Shown: one piece after another, positions 1-7,134 of the stretch
How positions within the stretch are numbered: position 1 is the first letter of the stretch
How the letters are laid out: each line of letters starts with the position of its first letter
DNA from: DATEPR01 sp036279295
GTDB taxonomy: Bacteria; Actinomycetota; Actinomycetes; Mycobacteriales; Pseudonocardiaceae
Direction: 5' to 3'
Assembly: GCA_036279295.1 (NCBI GenBank)
Contig: DASUJK010000269.1
Location: forward strand, 1 to 46,972
Length of the DNA: 46,972 bases
Notes under the pieces: model-generated
Databases searched by the model: none
The model's input: only the letters and a program-made list of their open reading frames with translations
Told to the model about the DNA's origin: nothing
Position numbers and translations under genes: made by a program

Positions 1-499
1 CGCTCTGCGTGATGAACCCGATGCCGCCGACCGGCACGTTCGGTGCCTCCAGCGCGGGCGAGAACGCGGCGAAGAACGACTCGGCCGGGTTGAACACACC
101 GATGGTGTTCGGCCCGCACAGCCGGATGCCCTGCTCGGCGAGGCTTTCCAGCAGGTGGTCCTGGAGTTCCTGGCCGGCCGGGCCGACCTCGGCGAAACCG
201 GACGCGTTCACCAGCACACACCGGACGTGCTTGCCGGCCATGTCAGCGATCACGCCGTCCAGCGCGGCCACCGGAACCGACAGCACAACCAGCTCGACGT
301 CTCCCGGGTACTCGGACAGCTTCGCGTAGACCGGTCGGCCCGCGATCTCGGTCTCGCGGCTGTTCACCAGGACGACGTCGCCGGTGTAACCGTGGTCCAG
401 CAGGTACTTCGTCAGCCGACCGCCCGGCTTGGCCAGGTTGTTCGACGCGCCGACGATCGCGATCGACGTGGGATTGAACAGGGGCCGCAGATCAGTCAC
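1..499 (-). CDS. NDP-forming acyl-CoA synthetase, CoA-binding (alpha) subunit, 3' part cut by window edge
   Basis: This reads as the CoA-binding Rossmann subunit of an ADP/NDP-forming acyl-CoA synthetase, which makes acyl-CoA through a phospho-enzyme. The first 166 codons are visible. They open with the motif IAIVGASNN about 14 residues in, the nucleotide-binding turn of succinyl-CoA-ligase alpha-like domains, and later show LCGPNTIGV. The catalytic His region and C-terminus are beyond the window's left edge. The start is a GTG whose sequence GTGACTGA contains the stop of the upstream ATP-grasp gene, an 8-bp overlap that implies translational coupling. Together the two genes form a split two-subunit enzyme. 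It is the last visible gene of the leftward arm and probably activates the acid that this operon degrades. The family call is firm; the substrate is unknown. Confidence 0.85.
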   Translation of the reverse strand, partial: MTDLRPLFNPTSIAIVGASNNLAKPGGRLTKYLLDHGYTGDVVLVNSRETEIAGRPVYAKLSEYPGDVELVVLSVPVAALDGVIADMAGKHVRCVLVNASGFAEVGPAGQELQDHLLESLAEQGIRLCGPNTIGVFNPAESFFAAFSPALEAPNVPVGGIGFITQS

Positions 500-1163
500 G
501 GTGATCACCCCGCAGCGTGATCAACGCGTCCACCACGACGGCGCCCGCGCCCTGCTCGAACACGATCACCGGGTTGAGGTCGACCGACTCGATGTCGTCG
601 TCCTCGGCCAGCTCACCCAGCCGTACGATGATCTCCTCGACGGCCGCCGTGTCACGGGGCGGATGTTCGCGGAACCCACGCAGCAGCGGCGCGGCGCGGA
701 TCTCCCCGATCATCCGCGCCGCGTCGGTCCTGCGGAACGGCGCGACCCGCATCGACACGTCGGCGAGCAGTTCGACCAGTGTGCCGCCGAGTCCGAACAC
801 GACGGTCGGCCCGAACGTCGGATCCCGCTGGAGACCGACGATCACCTCAAGTCCGCTGCGTGCCATCGCCTCGACCGCGATGCCCTCGATCACCGCGTCC
901 GGGTAGGCGGCCGTCGCATTGGCCGAAATACTGTCGAACGCCTGCCGCGCCTGGTGTTCGTCCCGCACGTTCAGGATCACACAGCCGTGGTCGCTCTTGT
1001 GGGTGATCGACTCGGACACCACCTTGAGCACCACGGGGTAACCGATCCGCTCGGCGGCAGCAAGGGCCTCATCGGCGTCGCGAGCCACCTCGGGCCGGGA
1101 CACCGGGATGCCGATGTCGTGCAACAGCGCCTTGGCGGCCACCTCGGTCAGCACCGTGGTCAT
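492..1163 (-). CDS. NDP-forming acyl-CoA synthetase, ATP-grasp (beta) subunit
   Basis: This 223-residue protein is an ATP-grasp domain of the kind fused to, or paired with, CoA-binding domains in NDP-forming acyl-CoA synthetases (ATP-grasp_5). Family-typical stretches are GYPVVLKVVSESITHKSD near residues 41-58, VIVGLQRDPTFGPTVVFGLGG near 107-127, and a C-terminal SVDLNPVIV segment near the metal/ATP site. In this family the domain transfers phosphate between the nucleotide and the His of the alpha subunit. The ATG start overlaps the upstream CMD-family stop by 4 bp (ATGA), and its own stop overlaps the alpha-subunit start by 8 bp. The genes are therefore co-translated. Being split, the enzyme resembles archaeal-type alpha/beta arrangements more than the fused bacterial Pat-like forms. 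Confidence 0.88.
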   Translation of the reverse strand: MTTVLTEVAAKALLHDIGIPVSRPEVARDADEALAAAERIGYPVVLKVVSESITHKSDHGCVILNVRDEHQARQAFDSISANATAAYPDAVIEGIAVEAMARSGLEVIVGLQRDPTFGPTVVFGLGGTLVELLADVSMRVAPFRRTDAARMIGEIRAAPLLRGFREHPPRDTAAVEEIIVRLGELAEDDDIESVDLNPVIVFEQGAGAVVVDALITLRGDHRD

Positions 1164-1552
1164 TCCGCACCGCCGTCGGCGAGCAGTTCCGGCGGGCAGA
1201 ACGCGGCGAACTCGTTCAGCCTGCGGACGGCTCGTTCGAACTTGTCCACGCCTGCCGGCACCACGATCAGTTCCAGCGCTTCGAGGATGTCGTGCGCGTC
1301 GATGCCCATGCCGAACGCCTTCTTCATGTGCACATCAAGGTGTTCGATCTCCGCACCGCTGGCGGCCAGCACCGCGATCAGCGTGATTTCCTTCTCCCGT
1401 GCGGACAGTCTGCGCTGCTGTGCATAGGCGTAGTCGGCGAGCTGGCCGACGCGGCTCTGGAACTCCACGTCCGCGTAGGCCATGATCATCGGGAACGTCC
1501 GGACGTAACCGCGCTTCTCCCGATACCGCCGGATGTACTCCTCGGGCTCCAC
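1160..1552 (-). CDS. Carboxymuconolactone decarboxylase (CMD/AhpD-fold) family protein
   Basis: This 130-residue, all-helical protein has the CMD core, with an SAREKEITLIAVLAA helix followed by EIEHLDVHMKKAF, the conserved His-containing helix. There is no CxxC pair in the core, so an AhpD-like peroxidase is unlikely and a gamma-carboxymuconolactone-decarboxylase-like or structural role fits better. The chosen start is the GTG one base after the TGA of the cobalamin-binding gene (TGAGGTG). A longer open frame exists upstream, but it would run through the neighbouring gene. CMD proteins often sit in degradation operons for aromatic or branched acids. Its position between the mutase and the acyl-CoA synthetase suggests a decarboxylation or isomerisation step, which is inference. 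Confidence 0.75.
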   Translation of the reverse strand: MEPEEYIRRYREKRGYVRTFPMIMAYADVEFQSRVGQLADYAYAQQRRLSAREKEITLIAVLAASGAEIEHLDVHMKKAFGMGIDAHDILEALELIVVPAGVDKFERAVRRLNEFAAFCPPELLADGGAE

Positions 1553-1553
1553 C

Positions 1554-1961
1554 TCAGTCCTCTCCCACCCGCTCGCGGATGAAATCGACGATGTCGGCCA
1601 TCGCGCTGCCGGGACCGAACACCCCGGCCACGCCGTGCTCACGCAGCCAGCTGACGTCGGCAGGCTTGATGATTCCGCCGACCACAACGAGGAAGTCGTC
1701 CCGCGCGCCTGCTTCGGTCAGCAGGTCGAACAGCCGCTGCACGACCCGGGCCGCCGACACCGTCATGATGTTCAGCCCGATCACGGCGACGTCCTCGGCG
1801 ACCGCTGCGGCCACGATCTGCTCCGGCGTCTGCCGTGGCCCGGTGTAGACGACCTCCATGCCCGCGTTGCGCAAGGCGGCACCGACCGTGGCCACGCCAC
1901 GAAAGTGGCCGTCCAGGCCGGGTTTGGCCAGCAGGACCCGGATCGAAGTCTCAGAGCGCAT
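1554..1961 (-). CDS. Cobalamin-binding small subunit of acyl-CoA mutase
   Basis: This is a 135-residue B12-binding Rossmann domain that should carry adenosylcobalamin for the adjacent mutase subunit. The base-off/His-on motif DxHxxG is present as D17, H19 and G22, so H19 would be the lower axial ligand. The GG of the nucleotide-tail pocket is at residues 95-96. The middle motif, normally SxL in methylmalonyl-CoA mutase, reads N64-I65-M66. The ATG start lies inside the 3' end of the large-subunit gene, an 11-bp overlap. The two-polypeptide layout resembles isobutyryl-CoA mutase and 2-hydroxyisobutyryl-CoA mutase rather than the fused methylmalonyl-CoA mutase large chain. Confidence 0.88.
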   Translation of the reverse strand: MRSETSIRVLLAKPGLDGHFRGVATVGAALRNAGMEVVYTGPRQTPEQIVAAAVAEDVAVIGLNIMTVSAARVVQRLFDLLTEAGARDDFLVVVGGIIKPADVSWLREHGVAGVFGPGSAMADIVDFIRERVGED

Positions 1962-3576
1962 TGGCTGCCGCGTCCCAACTGCCGAACTGCTTGCTCCACA
2001 CCTCGCAGATCTCGCCGACCGTGGCGTACGCGCGCACGGCGTCGAGCACCGTCGGCACCACGTTGTCACCACGTTCGGTGGCCTCGGCCAGTGCCGCCAG
2101 GCTCGCGTCCACGGCCGTCCGGTCGCGGGTCGCCTTGACCTGGTGCAGCCGGTCGACCTGCCGCTGCTCGGCGTCCGGATCGCCCTCGAAGATCTCCGGC
2201 GGTGTCTCGTCGGCCTCCGACTGGTAGCGGTTCACCGCGACGACGGTCACCGCTCCGCTGTCGAAGTCCTCCTGCCACCGCAGCGCACTGTCCACGATGT
2301 TCCGGAAGAAGTAGCCGTCCTCGATCGCGGCGACCGCCCCGCCACGCTCCTCGATGACCGCGAACTCCTGCCAGAACCGGCTTTCCAGCTCCGACGTCAG
2401 GCTCTCCACGAAGAAACTGCCACCCAACGGGTCGGCTGTGGAGGTGAGTTCGGCCTCCAGCGTGAGTATCTGCGGTATCCGGGTGGCGATCCGGGCCGAG
2501 TCCTTCGTCGGGATGCTCAGCGCCTCGTCGTAGGAGGCCACCCGGTGGTTGTTCGCGCCGCCCAGGATGGCCGCGATCGTCTCCGTCGTCGTGCGGATGA
2601 TGTTGTTCAGCGGCTCCTGCGCGGTCAGTGTGACACCGCTGGTGGCCGTGGTGATCCACGCCGCCATGGCCACATCGCTGGTCGCCCCGAACCGCTCGCG
2701 CATCAGTTTCGCCCAGATCCGGCGGGCCGCACGCAGCTTGGCGACCTCCTCGAACAGGTCCATCTGCACGGTGAAGTGCAGTTCGAGGTTGGGCGCCAGC
2801 GTATCGATGTCGACCCCGCGGTCGCTCACCTCCTCGACGTAGGCCAGGCCGTCGCAGATCGTGTAGGTCAGCTCCTGCAACGCGGTCGCGCCTGCGCCAC
2901 GCATGTGCGCACCGCTGATCGACAGCGGCGACCATTCCGGCAGGTGGCGGGTGCAGTACTCGATCGTGTCGGCGGACAGCCGCAACGCGTCCCGCACCGG
3001 GTAGATCTGGGTGCCGCGCGCGAAGTACTCCTTGAGCGAGTCGTTCTGCAGCTGCACGGTGAAGCTGTCCGGTGAGACGCCCTGCTTCTCGGCGGCCACC
3101 AGGATCATCGCCAGGATGATCGGCGCGATCGAGTTCGCAGTGCAGAACACGTGCCGGATCTCGTCCAGCCTGCTGCCGCTGAACAGTTCCTCGACGTCGG
3201 CCAGCGTGTCGATGGCGACGCCGACGTGGCCCACCTCGCCTGCGGCCAGCGGATGGTCCGAGTCCAGGCCGACCTGCGTCGGCATGTCCAACGCGATCGA
3301 CATGCCACCCGACGTGCCCATCCGCTTCAGGTAGGCGAACCGCTCCTTGGACTCGACCGCACCGCCGAAGCCGGCGTAGTGCTCGGCACGCCAGGACCGC
3401 GGCCGGTCGGCGGGCGCGAAAATGCCCCTGGTGTACGGGAACTCGCCAGGTGCGCCGATCTCGGTGGCCGGCACGGCGGCCAGGTCGTCGGCGTCGTAGA
3501 CGGGCTTGATGACGATGCCGTCCCGGGTGACCGTCCCGTCGTCACCATCGGAGTCGCTGTGGTCTCGGTAAGCCAT
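1951..3576 (-). CDS. Adenosylcobalamin-dependent acyl-CoA mutase, catalytic large subunit (atypical active site)
   Basis: A 541-residue TIM-barrel subunit of the methylmalonyl-CoA mutase family, which moves a carbon skeleton in an acyl-CoA by radical chemistry. Clear family blocks are HYAGFGGAVESKERF, SIALDMPTQVGLDSDH, LQNDSLKEYFARGTQIYP, SISGAHMRGAGATALQEL and AKLRAARRIWAKL. Compared gap-free with the remembered Propionibacterium MutB sequence, the substrate tyrosine Tyr89 is replaced by Asp57 and Tyr243 by Ala223. Arg207 is kept as Arg199 and the following His as His224. The B12 domain is a separate downstream gene, as in isobutyryl-type mutases. The ATG start is 7 bases after the dehydrogenase stop codon ends. 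The fold is certain; the substrate is probably not methylmalonyl-CoA. Confidence 0.88.
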   Translation of the reverse strand: MAYRDHSDSDGDDGTVTRDGIVIKPVYDADDLAAVPATEIGAPGEFPYTRGIFAPADRPRSWRAEHYAGFGGAVESKERFAYLKRMGTSGGMSIALDMPTQVGLDSDHPLAAGEVGHVGVAIDTLADVEELFSGSRLDEIRHVFCTANSIAPIILAMILVAAEKQGVSPDSFTVQLQNDSLKEYFARGTQIYPVRDALRLSADTIEYCTRHLPEWSPLSISGAHMRGAGATALQELTYTICDGLAYVEEVSDRGVDIDTLAPNLELHFTVQMDLFEEVAKLRAARRIWAKLMRERFGATSDVAMAAWITTATSGVTLTAQEPLNNIIRTTTETIAAILGGANNHRVASYDEALSIPTKDSARIATRIPQILTLEAELTSTADPLGGSFFVESLTSELESRFWQEFAVIEERGGAVAAIEDGYFFRNIVDSALRWQEDFDSGAVTVVAVNRYQSEADETPPEIFEGDPDAEQRQVDRLHQVKATRDRTAVDASLAALAEATERGDNVVPTVLDAVRAYATVGEICEVWSKQFGSWDAAANAL

Positions 3577-3583
3577 CGGTCCC

Positions 3584-4756
3584 CTATCCGGCCCGCCGCG
3601 CGTAGCTGTCGCGCATCTGTTTGGAGATGACCACCCGTTGGATCTGGTTGGTGCCTTCCACGATCTGCAGCATCTTCGCTTCGCGCATGTACCGCTCGAC
3701 GGGATACTCGCGGGTGTAGCCATAGCCGCCGAGCATCTGTACCGCGTCCGTGGTCACCCGCATGGCTGCGTCGGTGGCGAACAGCTTGGCCATCGCGGCC
3801 TGCTCGGTGCAGGCGCGGCCGTCGTCCCTGGTGCCGGCCGCGAGCCAGACCAGCTGCCGGGCCGCCTCCACCGAGATCCGCATGTCGGCGGCCATGAACT
3901 GGAGCGCCTGGAACTCGATGAGCTGCTGGCCGAACTGGCGGCGCTGGCACACGTAGCCGTAGGCGAAGTCGAGTGCGCTGCGGGCCAGCCCGACCGCCAT
4001 CGCGCCGACCCCGATCCGGCCGTGGTCCAGCGTCTCCAACATGGACTGGAGGCCACGACCGGGCGGGCCGAGCAGCTGGTCCGGTCCGACCAGTACGTCG
4101 TCGAACACGACGGCCGTGGTCGGTGACCCGCTGTAGCCCATCTTGCGCAGCGGGGTCCCGAACGAGAGACCCGGTGTGCCGCGCTCGACCACGAACAGTG
4201 ACGTGCCCTCGCCGTGCCGCAGCAGCACGACGTAGACGTCCGCCTCACCACCCGACGTGATGAACATCTTCGACGCGTTCAACCGGAATCCGTCGGGCGT
4301 CTCGACCGCCGTGCCCCGGATCCCGCGCAGGTCCGAACCCGCGTCGGCCTCGGTCATCGCCATCGCGCCGACCGACGAGTCCAGCAGCCTCGGCAGGTAG
4401 CGGGCGGCCTGTGCCGCGCTGCCGTGCCTGGCGATCAGGCCGGTCACGGTCATGTGCACCATGTACGTCCCGGCCAGCGAGATCGAACCGGCCGCGATCT
4501 CCTCCAGCACCTCGACGTACGTCCTGGTGTCCGCGCCGATGCCACCCAGGTCCTCGGGCACGGTCAACGCCGTCGCACCGATCGCGGCGAGCCCCTTCAG
4601 CGCTCGGCGCGGGAACTCGGACCGCTCCTCCATCCCAGCCGTCTGATCCTTCACCTCGCGTTCGATGAAGTCGCGCACGACGCGGACGAACGACGATCGG
4701 TCCTCGGCCTGCACGCGTCGCCTCCGTTCCGTAGATCCGGGCAGAGCTGACCCCAT
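3584..4756 (-). CDS. Acyl-CoA dehydrogenase
   Basis: This FAD-dependent acyl-CoA dehydrogenase is 390 residues long, the normal size. The two family signatures are present: the N-terminal FAD/substrate region AMTEADAGSDLRG and the C-terminal block QMLGGYGYTREYPVERYMREAK. The catalytic base is visible as Glu367 in VEGTNQIQR. It would introduce the alpha,beta double bond in the imported acyl-CoA and pass electrons to ETF. It is the first gene of the leftward operon. I used the ATG at 4756, which lies directly next to the repeated 15-bp motif. A GTG at 4714 is an equally plausible start and would leave that motif upstream of the ribosome site, where an operator is expected. Confidence 0.9.
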   Translation of the reverse strand: MGSALPGSTERRRRVQAEDRSSFVRVVRDFIEREVKDQTAGMEERSEFPRRALKGLAAIGATALTVPEDLGGIGADTRTYVEVLEEIAAGSISLAGTYMVHMTVTGLIARHGSAAQAARYLPRLLDSSVGAMAMTEADAGSDLRGIRGTAVETPDGFRLNASKMFITSGGEADVYVVLLRHGEGTSLFVVERGTPGLSFGTPLRKMGYSGSPTTAVVFDDVLVGPDQLLGPPGRGLQSMLETLDHGRIGVGAMAVGLARSALDFAYGYVCQRRQFGQQLIEFQALQFMAADMRISVEAARQLVWLAAGTRDDGRACTEQAAMAKLFATDAAMRVTTDAVQMLGGYGYTREYPVERYMREAKMLQIVEGTNQIQRVVISKQMRDSYARRAG

Positions 4757-4771
4757 CCTAACGACCGTTCG
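4757..4771. promoter_or_regulatory. Putative TetR-type operator, copy 1
   Basis: The 15-mer CCTAACGACCGTTCG contains the inverted repeat AACG-AC-CGTT. An identical 15-mer occurs at 4965-4979. It abuts the acyl-CoA dehydrogenase start, so it could control the leftward arm. That a regulator binds here is inference. Confidence 0.55.
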
Positions 4772-4964
4772 CCTGGAGTCCAGGGTTAGCAACCGGCGGG
4801 GCGATGCGTTGTCAATCTGTAATGGACACACGGGACGCGCGTTCGTCGCAGGTGGACCGCTGCTCACCTGCCAATACCTGTCGGCCCCAAGATCGGCCAC
4901 GTCATCGCGCGGACATCCCGCCGTCATGAAATGCTGGACAAAGGACAGCGCAGGATCAACACTG

Positions 4965-4979
4965 CCTAACGACCGTTCG
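4965..4979. promoter_or_regulatory. Putative TetR-type operator, copy 2
   Basis: An exact second copy of CCTAACGACCGTTCG, 208 bp from the first and 24 bases before the ATG of the binding-protein gene, whose Shine-Dalgarno GGAGG follows at 4991-4995. This position would let a bound repressor block the rightward transporter operon. The TetR-family gene at 13619-14272 is the obvious candidate regulator. Confidence 0.55.
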
Positions 4980-5003
4980 TTGGCAGTCTCGGAGGTTCGC
5001 CGT

Positions 5004-6188
5004 ATGTTCGAACAAAGGTCCACCCACGGAGGAGGCACCTGGTCGCGCACCGGGGCCGTCCTCACCCTCGTGGCGGTCGTCGGCGTGGCCACCGCCTGTA
5101 GCAGCAGCGACAACGGCAGCTCCAGCAGCGGCGGCGGCACACCAGGGGCCGTCAACCTGACCATCGGCATGCCCGACGACTTCACCGGCGCCAACGCCTT
5201 CGCGGGTGTCGAGCAGCAGCAGGCGGCACAACTGGCGGTCACGGACGCGAACAAGAAGTACCCGGGCGTGCACGTCAGCCTGAAGACCGCGGACACGCAG
5301 AGTTCGCCCACGGCGGGTGTGTCGGCAGTGCAGCGGCTGCTGTCCGACTCGTCGGTCAACGCCATCGTCGGCATCGCGTTCACGCAGACGGCACAGGCCA
5401 CCATGCCACTGATGGCGCAGGACGGCAGGCCGGCGATCATGCTCCAGGTGACCGACCTGACCGGCGGCGGCAACAACGTGTTCAGCATGTCCCCGCCGCC
5501 GGCCGGCGAGCAGAAAGCCTTGGTCGCGGACGGGTTGACGCCGGCCAACGTGAAGTCCGTCGGCATCATCTACCAGGACCAGCCGACCCTGAACGCCGAC
5601 CGCACCGCGTTGAAGACCGCGCTGTCCGGCGCGGGTATGAACGTGATCGGCGAGCAGGGCACGGCACTGACCACGACCGACTTCAGCCCGCAGATCACGT
5701 CAGTGCTCGGCAAGCACCCGGACGCCATCGGCATCTTCGCGATCCCGCCTGCCACCGGCACGATCGTGTCGCAGCTGCGCCAGCAGGGTTTCACCGGCGT
5801 GCTGTTCGGTCACGAGGGTGACGCGTCCACCGCGTTCACCAAGGTGGCCGGCAAGTCGGCGGACAAGTTCGTGCTCGCCACCCGGTGGAACTCGGCGACG
5901 GCGACCGGCGACGGCAAGACCTTTGTGGACGAGTTCAAGGCCGCCTACCCGGATGCCGGCGCACCGGACCAGTTCGGCGTTGCCGCATACGACGCGGTGC
6001 TGATGCTGACCCAGGCGGCGAACAAATCCAAGAGCAACGACAAGGCCGCCCTCGTCAACCAGCTCAAGTCCGGCCAGTTCGCAACGGCCGAGTCGCCCAC
6101 GCTCCAGTTCGGCAGTGACAACTTCATCAAGGTCAACGGTGTCGTCGTGAAGTACAACGCGGCAGGCGAGTCGGAACCGGCCAGCTGA
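5004..6188 (+). CDS. Liv-type ABC transporter substrate-binding lipoprotein
   Basis: This 394-residue protein is a periplasmic-binding-protein type I receptor (Peripla_BP_6, Leu/Ile/Val-binding family), exported and lipid-anchored outside the membrane. The N-terminus has a basic stretch, a hydrophobic segment and a lipobox-like VATAC with Cys32 as the predicted lipidated residue, followed by a Ser/Gly-rich linker. The mature part shows the expected VNLTIGMPDDFTG opening and SVGIIYQDQPT second-lobe strand. The ATG at 5004 has GGAGG 8 bases upstream. It heads a contiguous importer operon with a permease, a permease-ATPase fusion and an ATPase. The family binds branched amino acids, short amides and aromatic acids. 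The ligand here is unknown but is probably the carboxylate degraded by the flanking genes. Confidence 0.9.
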   Translation: MFEQRSTHGGGTWSRTGAVLTLVAVVGVATACSSSDNGSSSSGGGTPGAVNLTIGMPDDFTGANAFAGVEQQQAAQLAVTDANKKYPGVHVSLKTADTQSSPTAGVSAVQRLLSDSSVNAIVGIAFTQTAQATMPLMAQDGRPAIMLQVTDLTGGGNNVFSMSPPPAGEQKALVADGLTPANVKSVGIIYQDQPTLNADRTALKTALSGAGMNVIGEQGTALTTTDFSPQITSVLGKHPDAIGIFAIPPATGTIVSQLRQQGFTGVLFGHEGDASTAFTKVAGKSADKFVLATRWNSATATGDGKTFVDEFKAAYPDAGAPDQFGVAAYDAVLMLTQAANKSKSNDKAALVNQLKSGQFATAESPTLQFGSDNFIKVNGVVVKYNAAGESEPAS

Positions 6189-6219
6189 CAGCGAAACCGA
6201 GAGGCACGGCAGGACAGCG

Positions 6220-7119
6220 ATGGATACCTTCCTCGAACAGGTGGTGAACGGACTCGGGTTGACCGGCCCGATCCTGCTGGTGGCGATGAGCCTGCTCACG
6301 GCGTTGGCCGCGACCAGGGTGCTCAACGTCGCGGTCGGCGCGGCCTACGCGCTGTCGGCGATCATCGCGATCCGCGGCGCCACCAGCTTCGGGATCACGG
6401 GTTTCCTGCTCGCTGCCCTGCTGTTGCCGATCGTCCTGCTGGTGGTGATGGAACTCGTCGCCCTGCGGTGGCAGCGCAAGCGGTCCGGTGACGTGGAGAT
6501 CGGCGGCTTCGCGGCCACCCTGGGTTTCTCGATCATCATCACCGCGGTCGCGGCGCTGCTCACCCAGTCCCAGCCGGTCGAGCTGCCGCCCGACTTCCTG
6601 CGGGTGCAGCAGCACTTCAGGATCGGCGGGGTCACCGTCCAACTGCTGCCGATCATCGTGTTGGTCGTGGCGCTGGTGATCACGATCGTGTGGGCGTGGG
6701 CGTTGCGGCACACCAACTCCGGCAAGCAGTACCGGGCACTGGCGGCCGACCACGAACTGGCAGCCACCGTCGGCATCCGCACCGGCAACGTGGCGCTGAA
6801 GGCGTGGGCGATCAGTGGCCTGTTCGTCGGTATCGCGACCATCCTGCTGCTGTTGCAGAGCCGCAGTTCCAGCGCCAACGCAGGCAGCGACGTGCTGCTC
6901 ACGCCGTTCGCAGCGGTCATCGCGGGCGGCATGGGCAACATCCGGGCGACCGTGATCGTGTCGTTCTTCTTCGGCATCGCGTCCAGCCTGCTGGTGCTGG
7001 TCACCAGTTCGGCCGCGTTCCAGCAGGTGCTGGTGTTCGCGGTGCTGTTCCTGGTCCTCGCGATCCGACCGGACGGGCTCGGTGGCCGCAGCCACCAGAG
7101 CGGTCGACGAGCCTACTAG
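6220..7119 (+). CDS. Branched-chain amino-acid-type ABC permease (LivH family)
   Basis: A 299-residue polytopic membrane protein with about eight hydrophobic helices, the LivH-type half of a HAAT importer channel. Landmarks are LNVAVGAAYALSA near the N-terminus, the cytoplasmic coupling region RALAADHELAATVGIRTGNV, and the loop TPFAAVIAGGMGNIRATV near the C-terminus, all typical of LivH. AGGA precedes the ATG. It lies 31 bases after the binding-protein gene and 15 before the next permease, so it belongs to one operon. Transport specificity cannot be read from this subunit. Confidence 0.9.
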   Translation: MDTFLEQVVNGLGLTGPILLVAMSLLTALAATRVLNVAVGAAYALSAIIAIRGATSFGITGFLLAALLLPIVLLVVMELVALRWQRKRSGDVEIGGFAATLGFSIIITAVAALLTQSQPVELPPDFLRVQQHFRIGGVTVQLLPIIVLVVALVITIVWAWALRHTNSGKQYRALAADHELAATVGIRTGNVALKAWAISGLFVGIATILLLLQSRSSSANAGSDVLLTPFAAVIAGGMGNIRATVIVSFFFGIASSLLVLVTSSAAFQQVLVFAVLFLVLAIRPDGLGGRSHQSGRRAY

Positions 7120-7134
7120 GAGGGTGTTCGCGGC

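Noticed and set aside
32..1427. Rightward frames opposite the acyl-CoA synthetase genes
   Set aside because: Antisense shadows; the leftward proteins match known families and have coupled starts.
4757..5003. B12 riboswitch before the mutase operon
   Set aside because: I looked for the B12-box type conserved core and saw none; the only structured feature is the repeated 15-bp motif.
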